From the NCBI GenBank assembly GCA_947452965.1, contig CANGEW010000007.1:1-64000 (forward strand): a DNA stretch of 64,000 nt. The letters are read 5' to 3'. Below the pieces are notes generated by a model that saw nothing but the letters and a program-made list of their open reading frames with translations, was not told where the DNA came from and searched no databases. Made by a program: the position numbers and the translations under genes. Below, piece by piece: positions 1 to 8,240 of the stretch. This DNA comes from Chitinophagaceae bacterium (lineage in GTDB: Bacteria; Bacteroidota; Bacteroidia; Chitinophagales; Chitinophagaceae). The stretch's first letter is position 1, and the number at the start of each line of letters is the position of its first letter.

Positions 1-2
1 GT

Positions 3-614
3 AACGTATCTGCGCATACTACTCATTTGGTGGGTTCTGCTTTGAGCGATCCTTATTTGAGTTTTGCTGCGGGAATGAATGGCTTGGCGGGTCCTTTGCA
101 TGGATTAGCAAATCAAGAAGTTATTAAGTGGATTTTTGAAATGAGAGAAGCATTGGGTACGGAATCTCCAAGTAAAGAACAAATTGAAGAATACGTAAAG
201 AAAACGCTGAGTGAAGGGAAAGTAGTGCCAGGGTATGGTCATGCGGTTTTACGTAAAACGGATCCTCGCTTCACAGCACAAATGGAGTTTGGAAAAAAAC
301 ATATGGCAAATGATCCATTAGTGCAAACGGTTTGGAATATCTATGATGCGGTTCCTCCAATTTTATCCTCAATGGGAAAAATAAAAAATCCATGGCCTAA
401 TGTAGATGCGCATAGCGGAGCTTTATTGGTTCATTATGGAATGGTGGAATATGAGTTCTATACGGTTTTATTCGGTGTTTCAAGAGCATTAGGTGTATTG
501 GCCAGTCTTTGTTGGGATAGAGCGTTAGGGTTTGCTTTAGAAAGACCCAAATCAGTTACCACCGAATTGGTGAAAGAATGGTTGGACGGAAAAGGAGAAG
601 TGTGGGGAGAGTAA
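3..614 (+). CDS. gltA: Citrate synthase, C-terminal part (5' truncated by window edge)
   Basis: This enzyme condenses acetyl-CoA and oxaloacetate to citrate at entry to the TCA cycle. Only the C-terminal ~200 residues are in the window; the frame is open to base 3, so the TTG start in the ORF track (27) is artificial. All three catalytic residues of the family are visible: His in [10 protein letters not shown], His in [11 protein letters not shown] and Asp in NVDAHSG. The wording ([32 protein letters not shown]) is that of the mitochondrial-type enzyme rather than the E. coli GltA type. A strong hairpin terminator follows the stop by about 20 bases. Identity is secure; the symbol follows general usage for citrate synthase. 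Confidence 0.95.
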   Translation, partial: NVSAHTTHLVGSALSDPYLSFAAGMNGLAGPLHGLANQEVIKWIFEMREALGTESPSKEQIEEYVKKTLSEGKVVPGYGHAVLRKTDPRFTAQMEFGKKHMANDPLVQTVWNIYDAVPPILSSMGKIKNPWPNVDAHSGALLVHYGMVEYEFYTVLFGVSRALGVLASLCWDRALGFALERPKSVTTELVKEWLDGKGEVWGE

Positions 615-633
615 TTCTTTAAAACATATATAA

Positions 634-664
634 TAACAAAACGCCGGATTTCCGGCGTTTTGTT
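634..664 (+). terminator. Rho-independent terminator after citrate synthase
   Basis: The hairpin arms ACGCCGGA and TCCGGCGT are flanked by an A-run upstream and TTTTGTT downstream. The symmetry would allow termination in both directions, but only the upstream plus-strand gene needs it. Confidence 0.85.
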
Positions 665-742
665 ATTAATCAATTGATTGAACAAAATATACGAGATGCT
701 TTTGGATAACAAAGTTCATTTCAATATTTTCGCATTTCTTTT

Positions 743-817
<75 letters not shown>

Positions 818-831
818 AGTATAATACTTGC

Positions 832-857
832 AAAACCCTTATTCAGTAAGGGTTTTT
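832..857 (+). terminator. Terminator after tRNA-Ala
   Basis: The hairpin AACCCTTA/TAAGGGTT is followed by six T residues. A weaker version (AACCCT/AGGGTT) follows the tRNA remnant at 6064-6084, so the copied segment seems to have included this terminator. Confidence 0.8.
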
Positions 858-909
858 TATTTTACAGGAAATTATCAGATACTCAGATGTAGCCCTATAA
901 CTCTCAATT

Positions 910-931
910 TGGGTATCAAATGGGTATCAAA
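910..931 (+). repeat. Tandem 11-bp repeat TGGGTATCAAA x2
   Basis: Two perfect head-to-tail copies of TGGGTATCAAA lie 94 bp past the tRNA-Ala 3' end. Short direct repeats with a spacing of about one helical turn next to an attachment site resemble integrase arm-binding sites. That reading is inference; the repeat itself is visible. Confidence 0.6.
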
Positions 932-954
932 AATTCTACAGGTGTTTTTTAGAA

Positions 955-1084
955 ATAGCGCCGCTCTCCCGACCGGTGTTTCGTAAATCCCAAATGACTA
1001 GATTCTTTACAATGTTTGTAAATCAAGACTAAGTCCTGAAGCTCTTCATACACCACGGTACCCTTCGTAAGACCGGCGCGATAT
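955..1084. repeat. 130-bp direct repeat, copy 1
   Basis: A 130-bp segment from ATAGCGCCGCTC to GACCGGCGCGATAT recurs in the same orientation at 2508-2637 with only about three substitutions. It looks more GC-rich than its surroundings. It ends 2 bp short of the stop codon of the minus-strand gene 1087-2403, so the gene is tightly bracketed. The repeat ends are weakly inverted (GCGCCG...CGGCGC), and TTCGTAA occurs twice inside. I do not recognise the family. Confidence 0.85.
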
Positions 1085-1086
1085 AA

Positions 1087-2403
1087 TTAGTAACAATAGA
1101 ATGAATAATGACTTTGATACCAATCAGCAAATGAGGGACTTAGTACATCTGTATATGTAATAGTTACTCTACCTCCAAAGTCCCATGGATTTCCAGTCCA
1201 CCTAATATTATATCTATCGTATGTGCGATTATTCGCGTATCCTGTTCCATCTTGGTTGAGAAAAATTGCATCCCCATTTATGCTAGGAGTATACATTGCA
1301 GTAAGATTATAGCCAGTACCTGAAATTTCGTAAGATCCTCCATAAGTAAATGTATGTACACAACCATTCCATGCTATGTTAAATGCATAATCATTCATGT
1401 TGACAGAAGAAATACTATTTACATCATCAGAAGGGTTTGGTAAGTCGGAATATCCAGATGGCATTTGGTCAACTTCAGCAGCGTTGGCACTTGAATATAA
1501 CGAGTTTGATATATTGTTCAGAGGTTGAAGAATCATATCTAATGCAGAACCATGTATTGCAGGTAATATTATGCCACCGGCCACACCAGTTAACAATACC
1601 CATGGTACCCAAGCAGGGGCTGTTCCAATTGCAGTAGTTACACAAACAAAATAGGCAACTGCACTCGTTGCTCCAATTAGATTTCCAATATTTGTTAAAT
1701 TAGGAGCTCTTGCATTCATCATTCTACTAAGTGAAGTATCTGTATGGGTATTCAAAGTAATAATGTCACGCAAGGTCAAGGCTTGCGTATTGGGTTCAAC
1801 TTGAAAAACACGTAAAAAAATCAAGGAGTCATCATAGCTTACTTTTACAATAGTTGAGTCATAATTGTTATTAATCTTGCGATAGAAGGTATTAATTCTG
1901 CCTGAATTATCAAGAGTGAAATTATAGGTAGTATCAAGATGTGCTTTATCATAAAATACAACTGCATTAATTTTGGAAATGTGTGAGCTATCATCAAGGT
2001 TTCCATAATAGTTAAAAACGAAACCAGCATTCTTCCAATCGAAAATCGCTACTAAGTTATCTGTTGAGTTTGCTGGGTGCCTTATGATAAACAACTTGGA
2101 TGCAGTATCAAGCAATGGAGAGCTTGCCAAACCACCCAGCATATTAGCCCAGCGAGTGCCGTTATAGAATTGAGGTTGTCCACTGCTGTCGCAATCAGTA
2201 CAAAATATCATTAAACCGGCAACTGGATTTATGATGACATCCCTTTGTGCCGCAGTCAAGCGGGGAGGCAAAAAACCTTTGTTAATTGATGATACATCCA
2301 GTTGTGCGCAAGGGTTAGGGTTGTTAGTGCCTATTCCTACGTTTTGTGATATTGCAAACGAGACAGGTACTATCAATAGTAAGCACAGAAATAATTTTTT
2401 CAT
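1087..2403 (-). CDS. Exported protein with VGIGTN/GFLPPR N-terminal module
   Basis: I do not recognise a function. From the ATG at 2403 (23rd residue of the listed ORF, chosen because MKKLFLCLLLIVPVSF is a normal signal peptide) the protein has 438 residues. After signal cleavage it has the Bacteroidota module QNVGIGTN...LDVSS...GFLPPR...QRD, common at the start of secreted or surface proteins and also present in the FISUMP protein at 30148. A hydrophobic central stretch (about residues 235-285) could be one or two membrane segments. The C-terminus is rich in Gly, Tyr and Asn and looks beta-like. No T9SS sorting domain is evident. The gene is bracketed by 130-bp direct repeats and probably moved as a unit. 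Confidence 0.75.
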   Translation of the reverse strand: MKKLFLCLLLIVPVSFAISQNVGIGTNNPNPCAQLDVSSINKGFLPPRLTAAQRDVIINPVAGLMIFCTDCDSSGQPQFYNGTRWANMLGGLASSPLLDTASKLFIIRHPANSTDNLVAIFDWKNAGFVFNYYGNLDDSSHISKINAVVFYDKAHLDTTYNFTLDNSGRINTFYRKINNNYDSTIVKVSYDDSLIFLRVFQVEPNTQALTLRDIITLNTHTDTSLSRMMNARAPNLTNIGNLIGATSAVAYFVCVTTAIGTAPAWVPWVLLTGVAGGIILPAIHGSALDMILQPLNNISNSLYSSANAAEVDQMPSGYSDLPNPSDDVNSISSVNMNDYAFNIAWNGCVHTFTYGGSYEISGTGYNLTAMYTPSINGDAIFLNQDGTGYANNRTYDRYNIRWTGNPWDFGGRVTITYTDVLSPSFADWYQSHYSFYCY

Positions 2404-2507
2404 CAACAAGTTATTTGAATCAAAAATATATAAATAAACGGGTTTGTAAAAATTTACATAAATGAACAATAACAGGTTAATTAAAAAATCTAAAAGGCAA
2501 AATGCGG

Positions 2508-2637
2508 ATAGCGCCGCTCTCCCGACCGGTGTTTCGTAAATCCCAAATGACTAGATTCTTTACAATGTTTGTACATCAAGACTAAGTCCTGAAGCTCTTT
2601 ATACACCCCGGTACCCTTCGTAAGACCGGCGCGATAT
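2508..2637. repeat. 130-bp direct repeat, copy 2
   Basis: This is the second copy of the 955-1084 repeat, same orientation and same length, about 97 % identical by eye. It begins 104 bp upstream of the ATG of the bracketed gene, so the repeated unit (one repeat plus gene) is about 1.55 kb. Confidence 0.85.
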
Positions 2638-2917
2638 GGTTGATATAAAAGGTTTTTTTTATTATATTTGATATCTAAATAAATTATTTAACTCGTAAAG
2701 ACATCATAGAATAATAACATCATAAAAAATATTTACAACTTAATCGTTGCTTCTTTAGCTGAAAAAGTCAAAAACAAAAGGTACAAAGAGCAGAGATGAA
2801 AGTTCACAAAAAACGTGGGCTTTACTCTATTTGGTATTAACGAGCTTTGACTAACTTCAGCAACTGACAGATGTTGTTAGTCCACTAGTCGTTTAATTAA
2901 CGCTTAAAACTATTAAA
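2638..2917. other. Intergenic region with imperfect hairpin
   Basis: There is no gene here. At 2849-2882 GACTAA pairs with TTAGTC and an inner CAAC pairs with GTTG. The hairpin sits about 35 bp upstream of the first gene of the plus-strand cluster and could be a leader structure or a recombination scar. I tested it against the integron attC core (RYYYAAC...GTTRRRY) and it does not fit fully. Confidence 0.4.
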
Positions 2918-3373
2918 ATGGGGAGAAGAATTAAATATACAACCACCCATTTTCAGCGCCCAACAAGAATAGACCAACAAACATACTTGCTGTTAAAAAG
3001 TACTTTACTTAACAATCCTGACTTTAATATTGATAAAAGTCCAGGTAGTTTTAAAGAAAATTATAAGAAAGAGTTTAAATTTTTAAAGTATTCTTTTGTT
3101 TATTTTGTATTCTTTATAATTATCCTCACTAACTTCTACGATGGTGGGCATGACAAAACAATAGATCCATTTAGAACCTTTATCACAATACCAGCAATAA
3201 TTGCAGGATTAGGTTCATTTATGATAGGTATTGATCTTTTCTTGAGTGGGCCTTCTTATGCCAATTACTTGAAAGATAAAAGAAATTATTTCGAGTCAAT
3301 GAAGTTATCAATTATTCAAAGTAGTGATTACGCAGATTTTTGTAGCTCGTTTTATTACTCATACGAAAGATAA
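2918..3373 (+). CDS. Small membrane protein of unknown function
   Basis: I do not recognise this 151-residue protein. The first ~55 residues are polar and basic, followed by two hydrophobic segments (about residues 59-74 and 88-112), then a charged tail. This fits an inner-membrane protein with two passes. It stops 2 bp before the start of the J-domain gene and has the same orientation, so the two are probably co-transcribed and may work together. It is the first gene of the plus-strand accessory run. Confidence 0.65.
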   Translation: MGRRIKYTTTHFQRPTRIDQQTYLLLKSTLLNNPDFNIDKSPGSFKENYKKEFKFLKYSFVYFVFFIIILTNFYDGGHDKTIDPFRTFITIPAIIAGLGSFMIGIDLFLSGPSYANYLKDKRNYFESMKLSIIQSSDYADFCSSFYYSYER

Positions 3374-3375
3374 AA

Positions 3376-3906
3376 ATGAAAAATTACTATCAAATTCTTG
3401 GTGTGCCAAAATACAGCACAGAAGTCGAAATTAAACAAGTGTATAGAAAACTTGCTATGCAGTGGCATCCCGATAAAAATAAATCAGCTAATGCACAACA
3501 AATTTTTATTGAAATTCATGAAGCTTACGAAATATTATCTAATCCCAATAAACGTAGTTTATATGATGAATTACTAAATTCTCAAAGTGTATCAGCATCT
3601 CAAATTGTAATAAACAAAAAGGAAAAAGATACTCAATATGATGACTTTGTCTATAAAGCAAGGTCACAAGCAGAAAATGCATCAAAAATGAATTTTGACA
3701 ATTTTGCTGAATTATTTTTTATTGGTGTAGGGAAAGCAAAATACTTTTTTTTGATTTTCGTGATTGTCATTTGTGGAGCAGTTGCTGTATTTGCGGGATT
3801 TCAAGAGATTTTTATAGAAGGTTCGATGAAAGGGTTATTTACTATTTTATTTGGAATTCTAATATTAAAAGGTGCACATAAATTATCAAAAAAGAACGAA
3901 AACTAA
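3376..3906 (+). CDS. Membrane-anchored J-domain protein (DnaJ-like)
   Basis: Residues 1-66 form a complete J domain: the YYQILGV start, helix II with YRKLAMQW, the essential HPD at 31-33, and the ending [18 protein letters not shown] domains stimulate the ATPase of Hsp70/DnaK. There is no Gly/Phe-rich, zinc-finger or C-terminal substrate domain as in DnaJ. Instead, two hydrophobic segments (about residues 122-168) place the protein in the membrane, with the J domain probably cytoplasmic. It is therefore a specialised co-chaperone, probably recruiting DnaK to a partner encoded nearby; the gene starts 2 bp after the small membrane protein. Confidence 0.85.
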   Translation: MKNYYQILGVPKYSTEVEIKQVYRKLAMQWHPDKNKSANAQQIFIEIHEAYEILSNPNKRSLYDELLNSQSVSASQIVINKKEKDTQYDDFVYKARSQAENASKMNFDNFAELFFIGVGKAKYFFLIFVIVICGAVAVFAGFQEIFIEGSMKGLFTILFGILILKGAHKLSKKNEN

Positions 3907-3943
3907 ATCTAGAGCAAAGATTGTAATTTAATATTTCAAAATT

Positions 3944-4525
3944 ATGAGAACCCTTTTATTTTTAAACTTATTCTTTTTGGTGGCTTGCTCTAACAAAACA
4001 CCTTTAGATAATCCAATTTACAAAACTGCTATAAAATTCAGTGAAGAAAAAACATGGTTGTACGACCCCAATTATTACAAAATAGCATACCCAAATGGTG
4101 ACGTACCAACAGGTGGTGCTTGCACTGATGTAATTATTCGCGTACTACGTGAAAATGGTATGGACTTACAAGAACTCATTCATGAAGACATGTTGGCTCA
4201 CTTTGATGAATACCCACACAAATGGGGACTTACCTCGCCTGATGCTAATATTGACCATCGAAGAGTGCCTAACATCATGAAATACTTTGAAAGAATGGGA
4301 TATAGTTATTCATTCAGTGGTAACATTGAAAATGATTTAAAGTATAGATACTATCAACCAGGTGATATTGTGTGTTGGGAGTTAAGTCCAGGAGTAACTC
4401 ACATTGGTATTGTGTTAAATATTAACGGTGATATCTACCATAATATGGGACCACAAGCAATGATAAGCAAAGACTTTTTATTTAACTATAAAATCATTGG
4501 ACACTACAGGATTAGCGATATTTAA
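3944..4525 (+). CDS. DUF1287-family lipoprotein (NlpC/P60-like fold)
   Basis: MRTLLFLNLFFLVACS is a lipoprotein signal with lipidated Cys15. The mature part matches DUF1287 along its length: YPNGDVP, ACTDVIIR with the probable nucleophile Cys60, KWGL..PD, NIDHRRVPN, the PGDIVCWEL turn and THIGIV with the probable catalytic His153. Established knowledge places DUF1287 near the papain-like NlpC/P60 amidases, so peptidoglycan or another amide bond in the periplasm is a plausible target; the substrate is not shown here. It is third in the run after the J-domain gene (37-bp gap) and precedes three small genes. Confidence 0.85.
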   Translation: MRTLLFLNLFFLVACSNKTPLDNPIYKTAIKFSEEKTWLYDPNYYKIAYPNGDVPTGGACTDVIIRVLRENGMDLQELIHEDMLAHFDEYPHKWGLTSPDANIDHRRVPNIMKYFERMGYSYSFSGNIENDLKYRYYQPGDIVCWELSPGVTHIGIVLNINGDIYHNMGPQAMISKDFLFNYKIIGHYRISDI

Positions 4526-4566
4526 TAAGTATTATCGCTAGCGTTTATATCAATAATCTAAAAAAT

Positions 4567-4836
4567 ATGAGCAGCAGAATTGATAGAATAAAATGGCGTA
4601 AAGAAAACTTTTATTCTGGAACTAATAGCCCAATGGATATTGGAGATGCTATTGGTAGTACTTATTCTCTAGGATTAAGACTCACTTATGATGAGGTGTT
4701 AGATTTTATCATGAAACCAACTTTTGAGGAAGAAGAATTTTTAGAAAAAAGAAATTTGACGTTTGGTGAAAAACGTCAATTCATAGAGATTATTAACAAA
4801 TACATTGATTACTCAACACCACCTAATATTATATAA
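4567..4836 (+). CDS. Small hypothetical protein
   Basis: I do not recognise this 89-residue protein. It has no signal peptide or membrane segment, is highly charged, and is predicted cytosolic. Its stop overlaps the start of the next gene by one base (TAATG), so the two are translationally coupled. Small acidic/basic proteins placed after a possible cell-wall enzyme are sometimes immunity proteins; here that is only a guess. Confidence 0.6.
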   Translation: MSSRIDRIKWRKENFYSGTNSPMDIGDAIGSTYSLGLRLTYDEVLDFIMKPTFEEEEFLEKRNLTFGEKRQFIEIINKYIDYSTPPNII

Positions 4837-5231
4837 TGATAATTACAAAGAAATTTTACAAAGAAGATGGTATGTGGTATATCGACTTGCCAGATTTTTT
4901 AGAGGCAGGCTTGGGTACAAAAGCAAATTTATTAATGGTAGCAGGTGCTGATACTTTTCTTGACTTGCTATCTAACAACACGCATAAAGTTTCATTGGTA
5001 TTTAGCACCACTGATTTTCCATACTCTTTATGCAAGCTTAATAAGCTACATCTGGGTATGGATAAAGAATATTTAGATAAAATAGGTCATGCACCAGTTG
5101 ATTATGGTGCTTATTATGATGTGGTTGAGATGAATAAAGAACCATTTCAACATAAGCTATGGTTATGTCCTGTAACTGAATATGTATTTGGTGGCAACTA
5201 TCCAGATGAGATTTATGTAAAAGTTTTGTAG
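4836..5231 (+). CDS. DUF6717-like small protein, paralogue of 5280-5873
   Basis: This is a 131-residue soluble protein. It shares a start pattern (GMWYIDLPDFL here, GRQWYTDIPGYL in the next gene) and an end pattern (LWLCPVTEYVFGG..PDEIYVK versus IWLCEALKDLFNG..PDLLYMR) with its neighbour, so the two are diverged duplicates. The pattern matches what I recall of DUF6717, whose function is unknown. It is coupled to the upstream 89-residue gene by a one-base overlap. Confidence 0.65.
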   Translation: MIITKKFYKEDGMWYIDLPDFLEAGLGTKANLLMVAGADTFLDLLSNNTHKVSLVFSTTDFPYSLCKLNKLHLGMDKEYLDKIGHAPVDYGAYYDVVEMNKEPFQHKLWLCPVTEYVFGGNYPDEIYVKVL

Positions 5232-5279
5232 ATAATTGATTTTCTATAAAACAATTCAGTCATAATAAACTAATTAAAA

Positions 5280-5873
5280 ATGGTATTAAGATATTTTATA
5301 AAAAATGGAAGACAATGGTATACAGATATTCCAGGATATTTGGATCGACATCCAGGAAGGGATGCTGATTTGTATGTTGATGATTACTACTCTCATAAGC
5401 TATTTGACTTCGTTATACGTAGAGATAGCAAGCAATCCATGGTTAGATTAGAAACCACAGAGTTTAATGGTTATCATCTAAAGCTTGAAAAGTATGGAAC
5501 AGGTGAATTTGATAGACCACTCAATCAGAGTGAATATCAATTTAGAGGCGTTTGCTACAAAATAACAAGTTCAGCTTCTGATTTTAGTGGTAGTAGTCAC
5601 TCAGAATTATCTGGATTTGATAAGATTTGGCTTTGTGAAGCCCTAAAAGATTTGTTCAATGGGCAACATCCTGATCTGCTTTACATGCGAAATTTATGTA
5701 ATGGTGATGAAAACACATTAAACCCTACTGATAGAGAGAAGTTTTTAGAATTCCTAAGCACTAATACTTCGGCTGATAAAAAAAACAATCCAGGTTGTAG
5801 CACAAAAAGCATTATTATTATGGTAGTAGCTGCAGTTGTAATTGCTTTATTAAAAAGCTGTTTGTTTGGTTAA
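5280..5873 (+). CDS. DUF6717-like protein with C-terminal membrane anchor
   Basis: This is a 197-residue paralogue of the preceding gene: residues 1-140 carry the same WY-D-P-L start and WLC...F-G--PD--Y ending. It differs by a longer Ser-rich middle and a C-terminal hydrophobic helix (about residues 174-194) preceded by a charged linker, which makes it a tail-anchored membrane protein. The soluble and the anchored version may therefore act at different places. The role is unknown. It is the last gene of the plus-strand accessory run; the next 650 bp hold only a tRNA remnant. Confidence 0.65.
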   Translation: MVLRYFIKNGRQWYTDIPGYLDRHPGRDADLYVDDYYSHKLFDFVIRRDSKQSMVRLETTEFNGYHLKLEKYGTGEFDRPLNQSEYQFRGVCYKITSSASDFSGSSHSELSGFDKIWLCEALKDLFNGQHPDLLYMRNLCNGDENTLNPTDREKFLEFLSTNTSADKKNNPGCSTKSIIIMVVAAVVIALLKSCLFG

Positions 5874-6534
5874 TGATTTATATCTCAGATATGTAGAAAG
5901 GGGAGATTAATAAATTGATTATGTATTTTTATAATGTAAGCTCTTGTAAAATGTAATTTGAACAAAGGTTAATCTCATTGTAAACACCAGGAACATCTGG
6001 TAAAATCACTTTGCAAGGCATTCAAGAGGTCACCGGTTCGTCTCCGGTGCTCTACATGTTGTGAACCCTTGCTTAGAGAGGGTTTTATTGTTTTAGTCGA
6101 GTTTTTTTACATTTATTATAAATAGCTCTTTAGTTTCAATCGGTCACAAACACCAAAATTGAATAAGTCTATTCCAATATTTTGATTATAATTATTGCGA
6201 TATAACAAGCATAGAAGCGCTTCAATAAACTCTTTTACCCTTTGGAACAATTGCGCAAGAGCAGGTGTTTTTTGTTACTTTGAATTTACATTTTATAATA
6301 TCCTTTTTCTTTTATATGAAAGTGGATATTTTACTATATTTGTTTTGGATGTTTTTTCTAAAAATTATTCGATGGATAGGAATTTTTGTTTAAGAGATAA
6401 CTAAATCATTGCTTTTAACTGGAAACAAAACAGAGCATAAGTTCATTTAATTAATACTATACTTCGGATAGCATTAATCTGCTTTAATTTGATAAATGTT
6501 CTTAGCCTAAGTGTATTTGTAAACATTTTTAATT
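5874..6534. other. Gene-poor 660-bp stretch containing the tRNA-Ala remnant
   Basis: No convincing gene is present. The 69-residue ORF at 6195-6404 has an unlikely composition (many Phe, Tyr, Cys, Asn) and no family resemblance. Apart from the tRNA remnant and its weak terminator (6064-6084), I see only AT-rich sequence and a short GAAGCGCTTC palindrome. Confidence 0.6.
6011..6056 (+). pseudogene. Decayed 3' half of tRNA-Ala (candidate attachment-site copy)
   Basis: 40 of 46 bases match tRNA-Ala positions 771-816, from the anticodon stem to the discriminator, including an unbroken AAGAGGTCACCGGTTCG. Mutations break the anticodon stem and acceptor, so it cannot be a working tRNA; the 5' half is missing or unrecognisable. 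A weak copy of the downstream terminator follows. A duplicated tRNA 3' end is what a tyrosine-recombinase element leaves at its far end, so this marks the probable right border of a ~5.2 kb island. Confidence 0.8.
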
Positions 6535-8040
6535 ATGAAAAAAAAATATTGGATTAACTACTGGTTGTTATTTTTATTTACTTTTTTATGCAGTATTACT
6601 TTTGCTCAAAATAAGCCACAATTAGATAAAATAGATAAAGCAGTAGTTGTGGTTTTGATTTATGATTATTATGGCAATTATATTGGGCATGGTAGTGGTT
6701 TCATAATTGACCCTAAAGGTATTGTTGTTACAAACTATCATGTTGTTAAAGATGCATATTCTTTGAAAGTTAGAATAAATAACAATGGTTTTATGAAAGA
6801 CTATGAGGTTGAAAATATTATAAGTGGGGATGAATCTATTGATTTAGCTAAAATTTCAATAAAAAATACAAATTCAGTCAAATTTCCATATTTAAAATTA
6901 TCCAGCATTTCACCCAAAAAAGGAGATGCTTGTTGGACAATTGGAACGCCAGCTGAAATTGAATATATGAATACGGTTTCCGAAGGTATTATTTCAAATA
7001 TATATTATAAAGGTATAGCTTTATGGTCAGGTCGAATGCTTCAACTTACTGCACCTTTTACTCATGGTAGCAGCGGCGGTGCACTTGTCAATGAAAAAGG
7101 TGAAGTCATAGGTGTTACAAGTGGATTAGATCCAGGCTCTGACGGAGCAAGAGCTAACATCAATTGGGCAATCAGCTCTTATGAACTAAATAATCTTAAA
7201 TTAATTAATAAAAAATCAATTACTAGACCAGAGCAAATACCTTGCCAATTAGCATTTTATACAAATGACCCTTACACAGGAAATGTATTTTTATACGTTG
7301 ATAGGGTATTTATTGGAAGCTTTACAAAATATTACCCCAATAATTTCAAGCCATCTTGTGGTGATGATGGTACAATTACAAAGTATTTATATAGGGGTAC
7401 TCACACATATCAAGTTTATTTTGCAGCTCAAGACAAATGGTATTCCGGAACAATAACACTTGATCCGGGTGAATGTCAGATTTTTAGAGTTGGAGGGGGG
7501 TACAACTCTAATTCAAATTCATATCCTAATCAACATGATACGAATTCGGATTTTTTTGATTTTGATTTTACAGGTAAAAAAATATTAGACAGGGGAAGCT
7601 ACTCTTGGGTTGTTTCAACTGGGCTATCATTTTTAGATGCAGGAGGTGGTATGCCCTTTCCGTTGTTCGTTGAAAAATATTTTAACAACAACAAATATTC
7701 ATTACGTGGGAACATACAATTTCTAAATGACAAAAATGATGAAAATAATATTTCAAAATCATATTTTGGGATTGGGTTAGATTTAAAGAGAATTTACTAT
7801 AGACCTTACAGATGGAATTATTTTATTGCAGGAACGGCCAATTACAGAACATTTTCGGTAAGTAATCAGTCAGATTTCAAGCAAAAATATAATTATACCT
7901 ATATCGGGGGCCGATTTGGCGGGGATTGTTATGTTAGTAAAAGGTTTTATCTTACTGTAGATATAGGATTAGGATATCAAACTTTAGTTGGAGAAGTTAA
8001 CTCAGACATGAATATTTTATTTGGATATAGATTCAAATAG
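6535..8040 (+). CDS. Exported trypsin-like serine protease with beta-rich C-terminal domain
   Basis: Residues 1-25 are a signal peptide (cut after TFA). Residues ~35-220 form an S1-type protease domain with the triad His69 (TNYHVV), Asp103 (SIDLAKI) and Ser180 (GSSGGALV), as in HtrA-like proteases, but no PDZ domain follows. Residues ~225-320 hold a small beta domain. Residues ~350-501 alternate polar and aromatic residues and end in Phe-Lys; they resemble a small outer-membrane barrel or surface domain. It probably acts in the periplasm or at the outer membrane. It lies just outside the tRNA remnant, so may be a separate acquisition. Confidence 0.85.
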   Translation: MKKKYWINYWLLFLFTFLCSITFAQNKPQLDKIDKAVVVVLIYDYYGNYIGHGSGFIIDPKGIVVTNYHVVKDAYSLKVRINNNGFMKDYEVENIISGDESIDLAKISIKNTNSVKFPYLKLSSISPKKGDACWTIGTPAEIEYMNTVSEGIISNIYYKGIALWSGRMLQLTAPFTHGSSGGALVNEKGEVIGVTSGLDPGSDGARANINWAISSYELNNLKLINKKSITRPEQIPCQLAFYTNDPYTGNVFLYVDRVFIGSFTKYYPNNFKPSCGDDGTITKYLYRGTHTYQVYFAAQDKWYSGTITLDPGECQIFRVGGGYNSNSNSYPNQHDTNSDFFDFDFTGKKILDRGSYSWVVSTGLSFLDAGGGMPFPLFVEKYFNNNKYSLRGNIQFLNDKNDENNISKSYFGIGLDLKRIYYRPYRWNYFIAGTANYRTFSVSNQSDFKQKYNYTYIGGRFGGDCYVSKRFYLTVDIGLGYQTLVGEVNSDMNILFGYRFK

Positions 8041-8240
8041 CTAACTATTTTGGGTTTTGTTTTTTACGTAATCTCCTTGTAGTATCATTATTTGAATAGT
8101 TTTCATCTATCCCGAGGTCTTTTATAATGACTAAAGCAATGAAATCAAGCTAACAAGTTCGCTTTAGAAATCTAATAATTCATACAACCTCTAAAGGCGA
8201 CTTTTTTTCGTTAGTAGATAATGTTTCATTATTTTTGAAT

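Noticed and set aside
458-712. 84-residue minus-strand ORF
   Set aside because: It is antisense to citrate synthase and its terminator.
955-1084. attC or IS terminal repeat
   Set aside because: No GTTRRRY core, no transposase between the copies, and the ends are only weakly inverted.
2849-2882. Integron attC site
   Set aside because: GACTAAC...GTTAGTC each miss the consensus RYYYAAC/GTTRRRY by one base, there is no integron integrase, and the outer arms have the wrong orientation.
6195-6404. 69-residue ORF as a gene
   Set aside because: Random-looking composition, no signal or domain, no spacing to neighbours that suggests translation.
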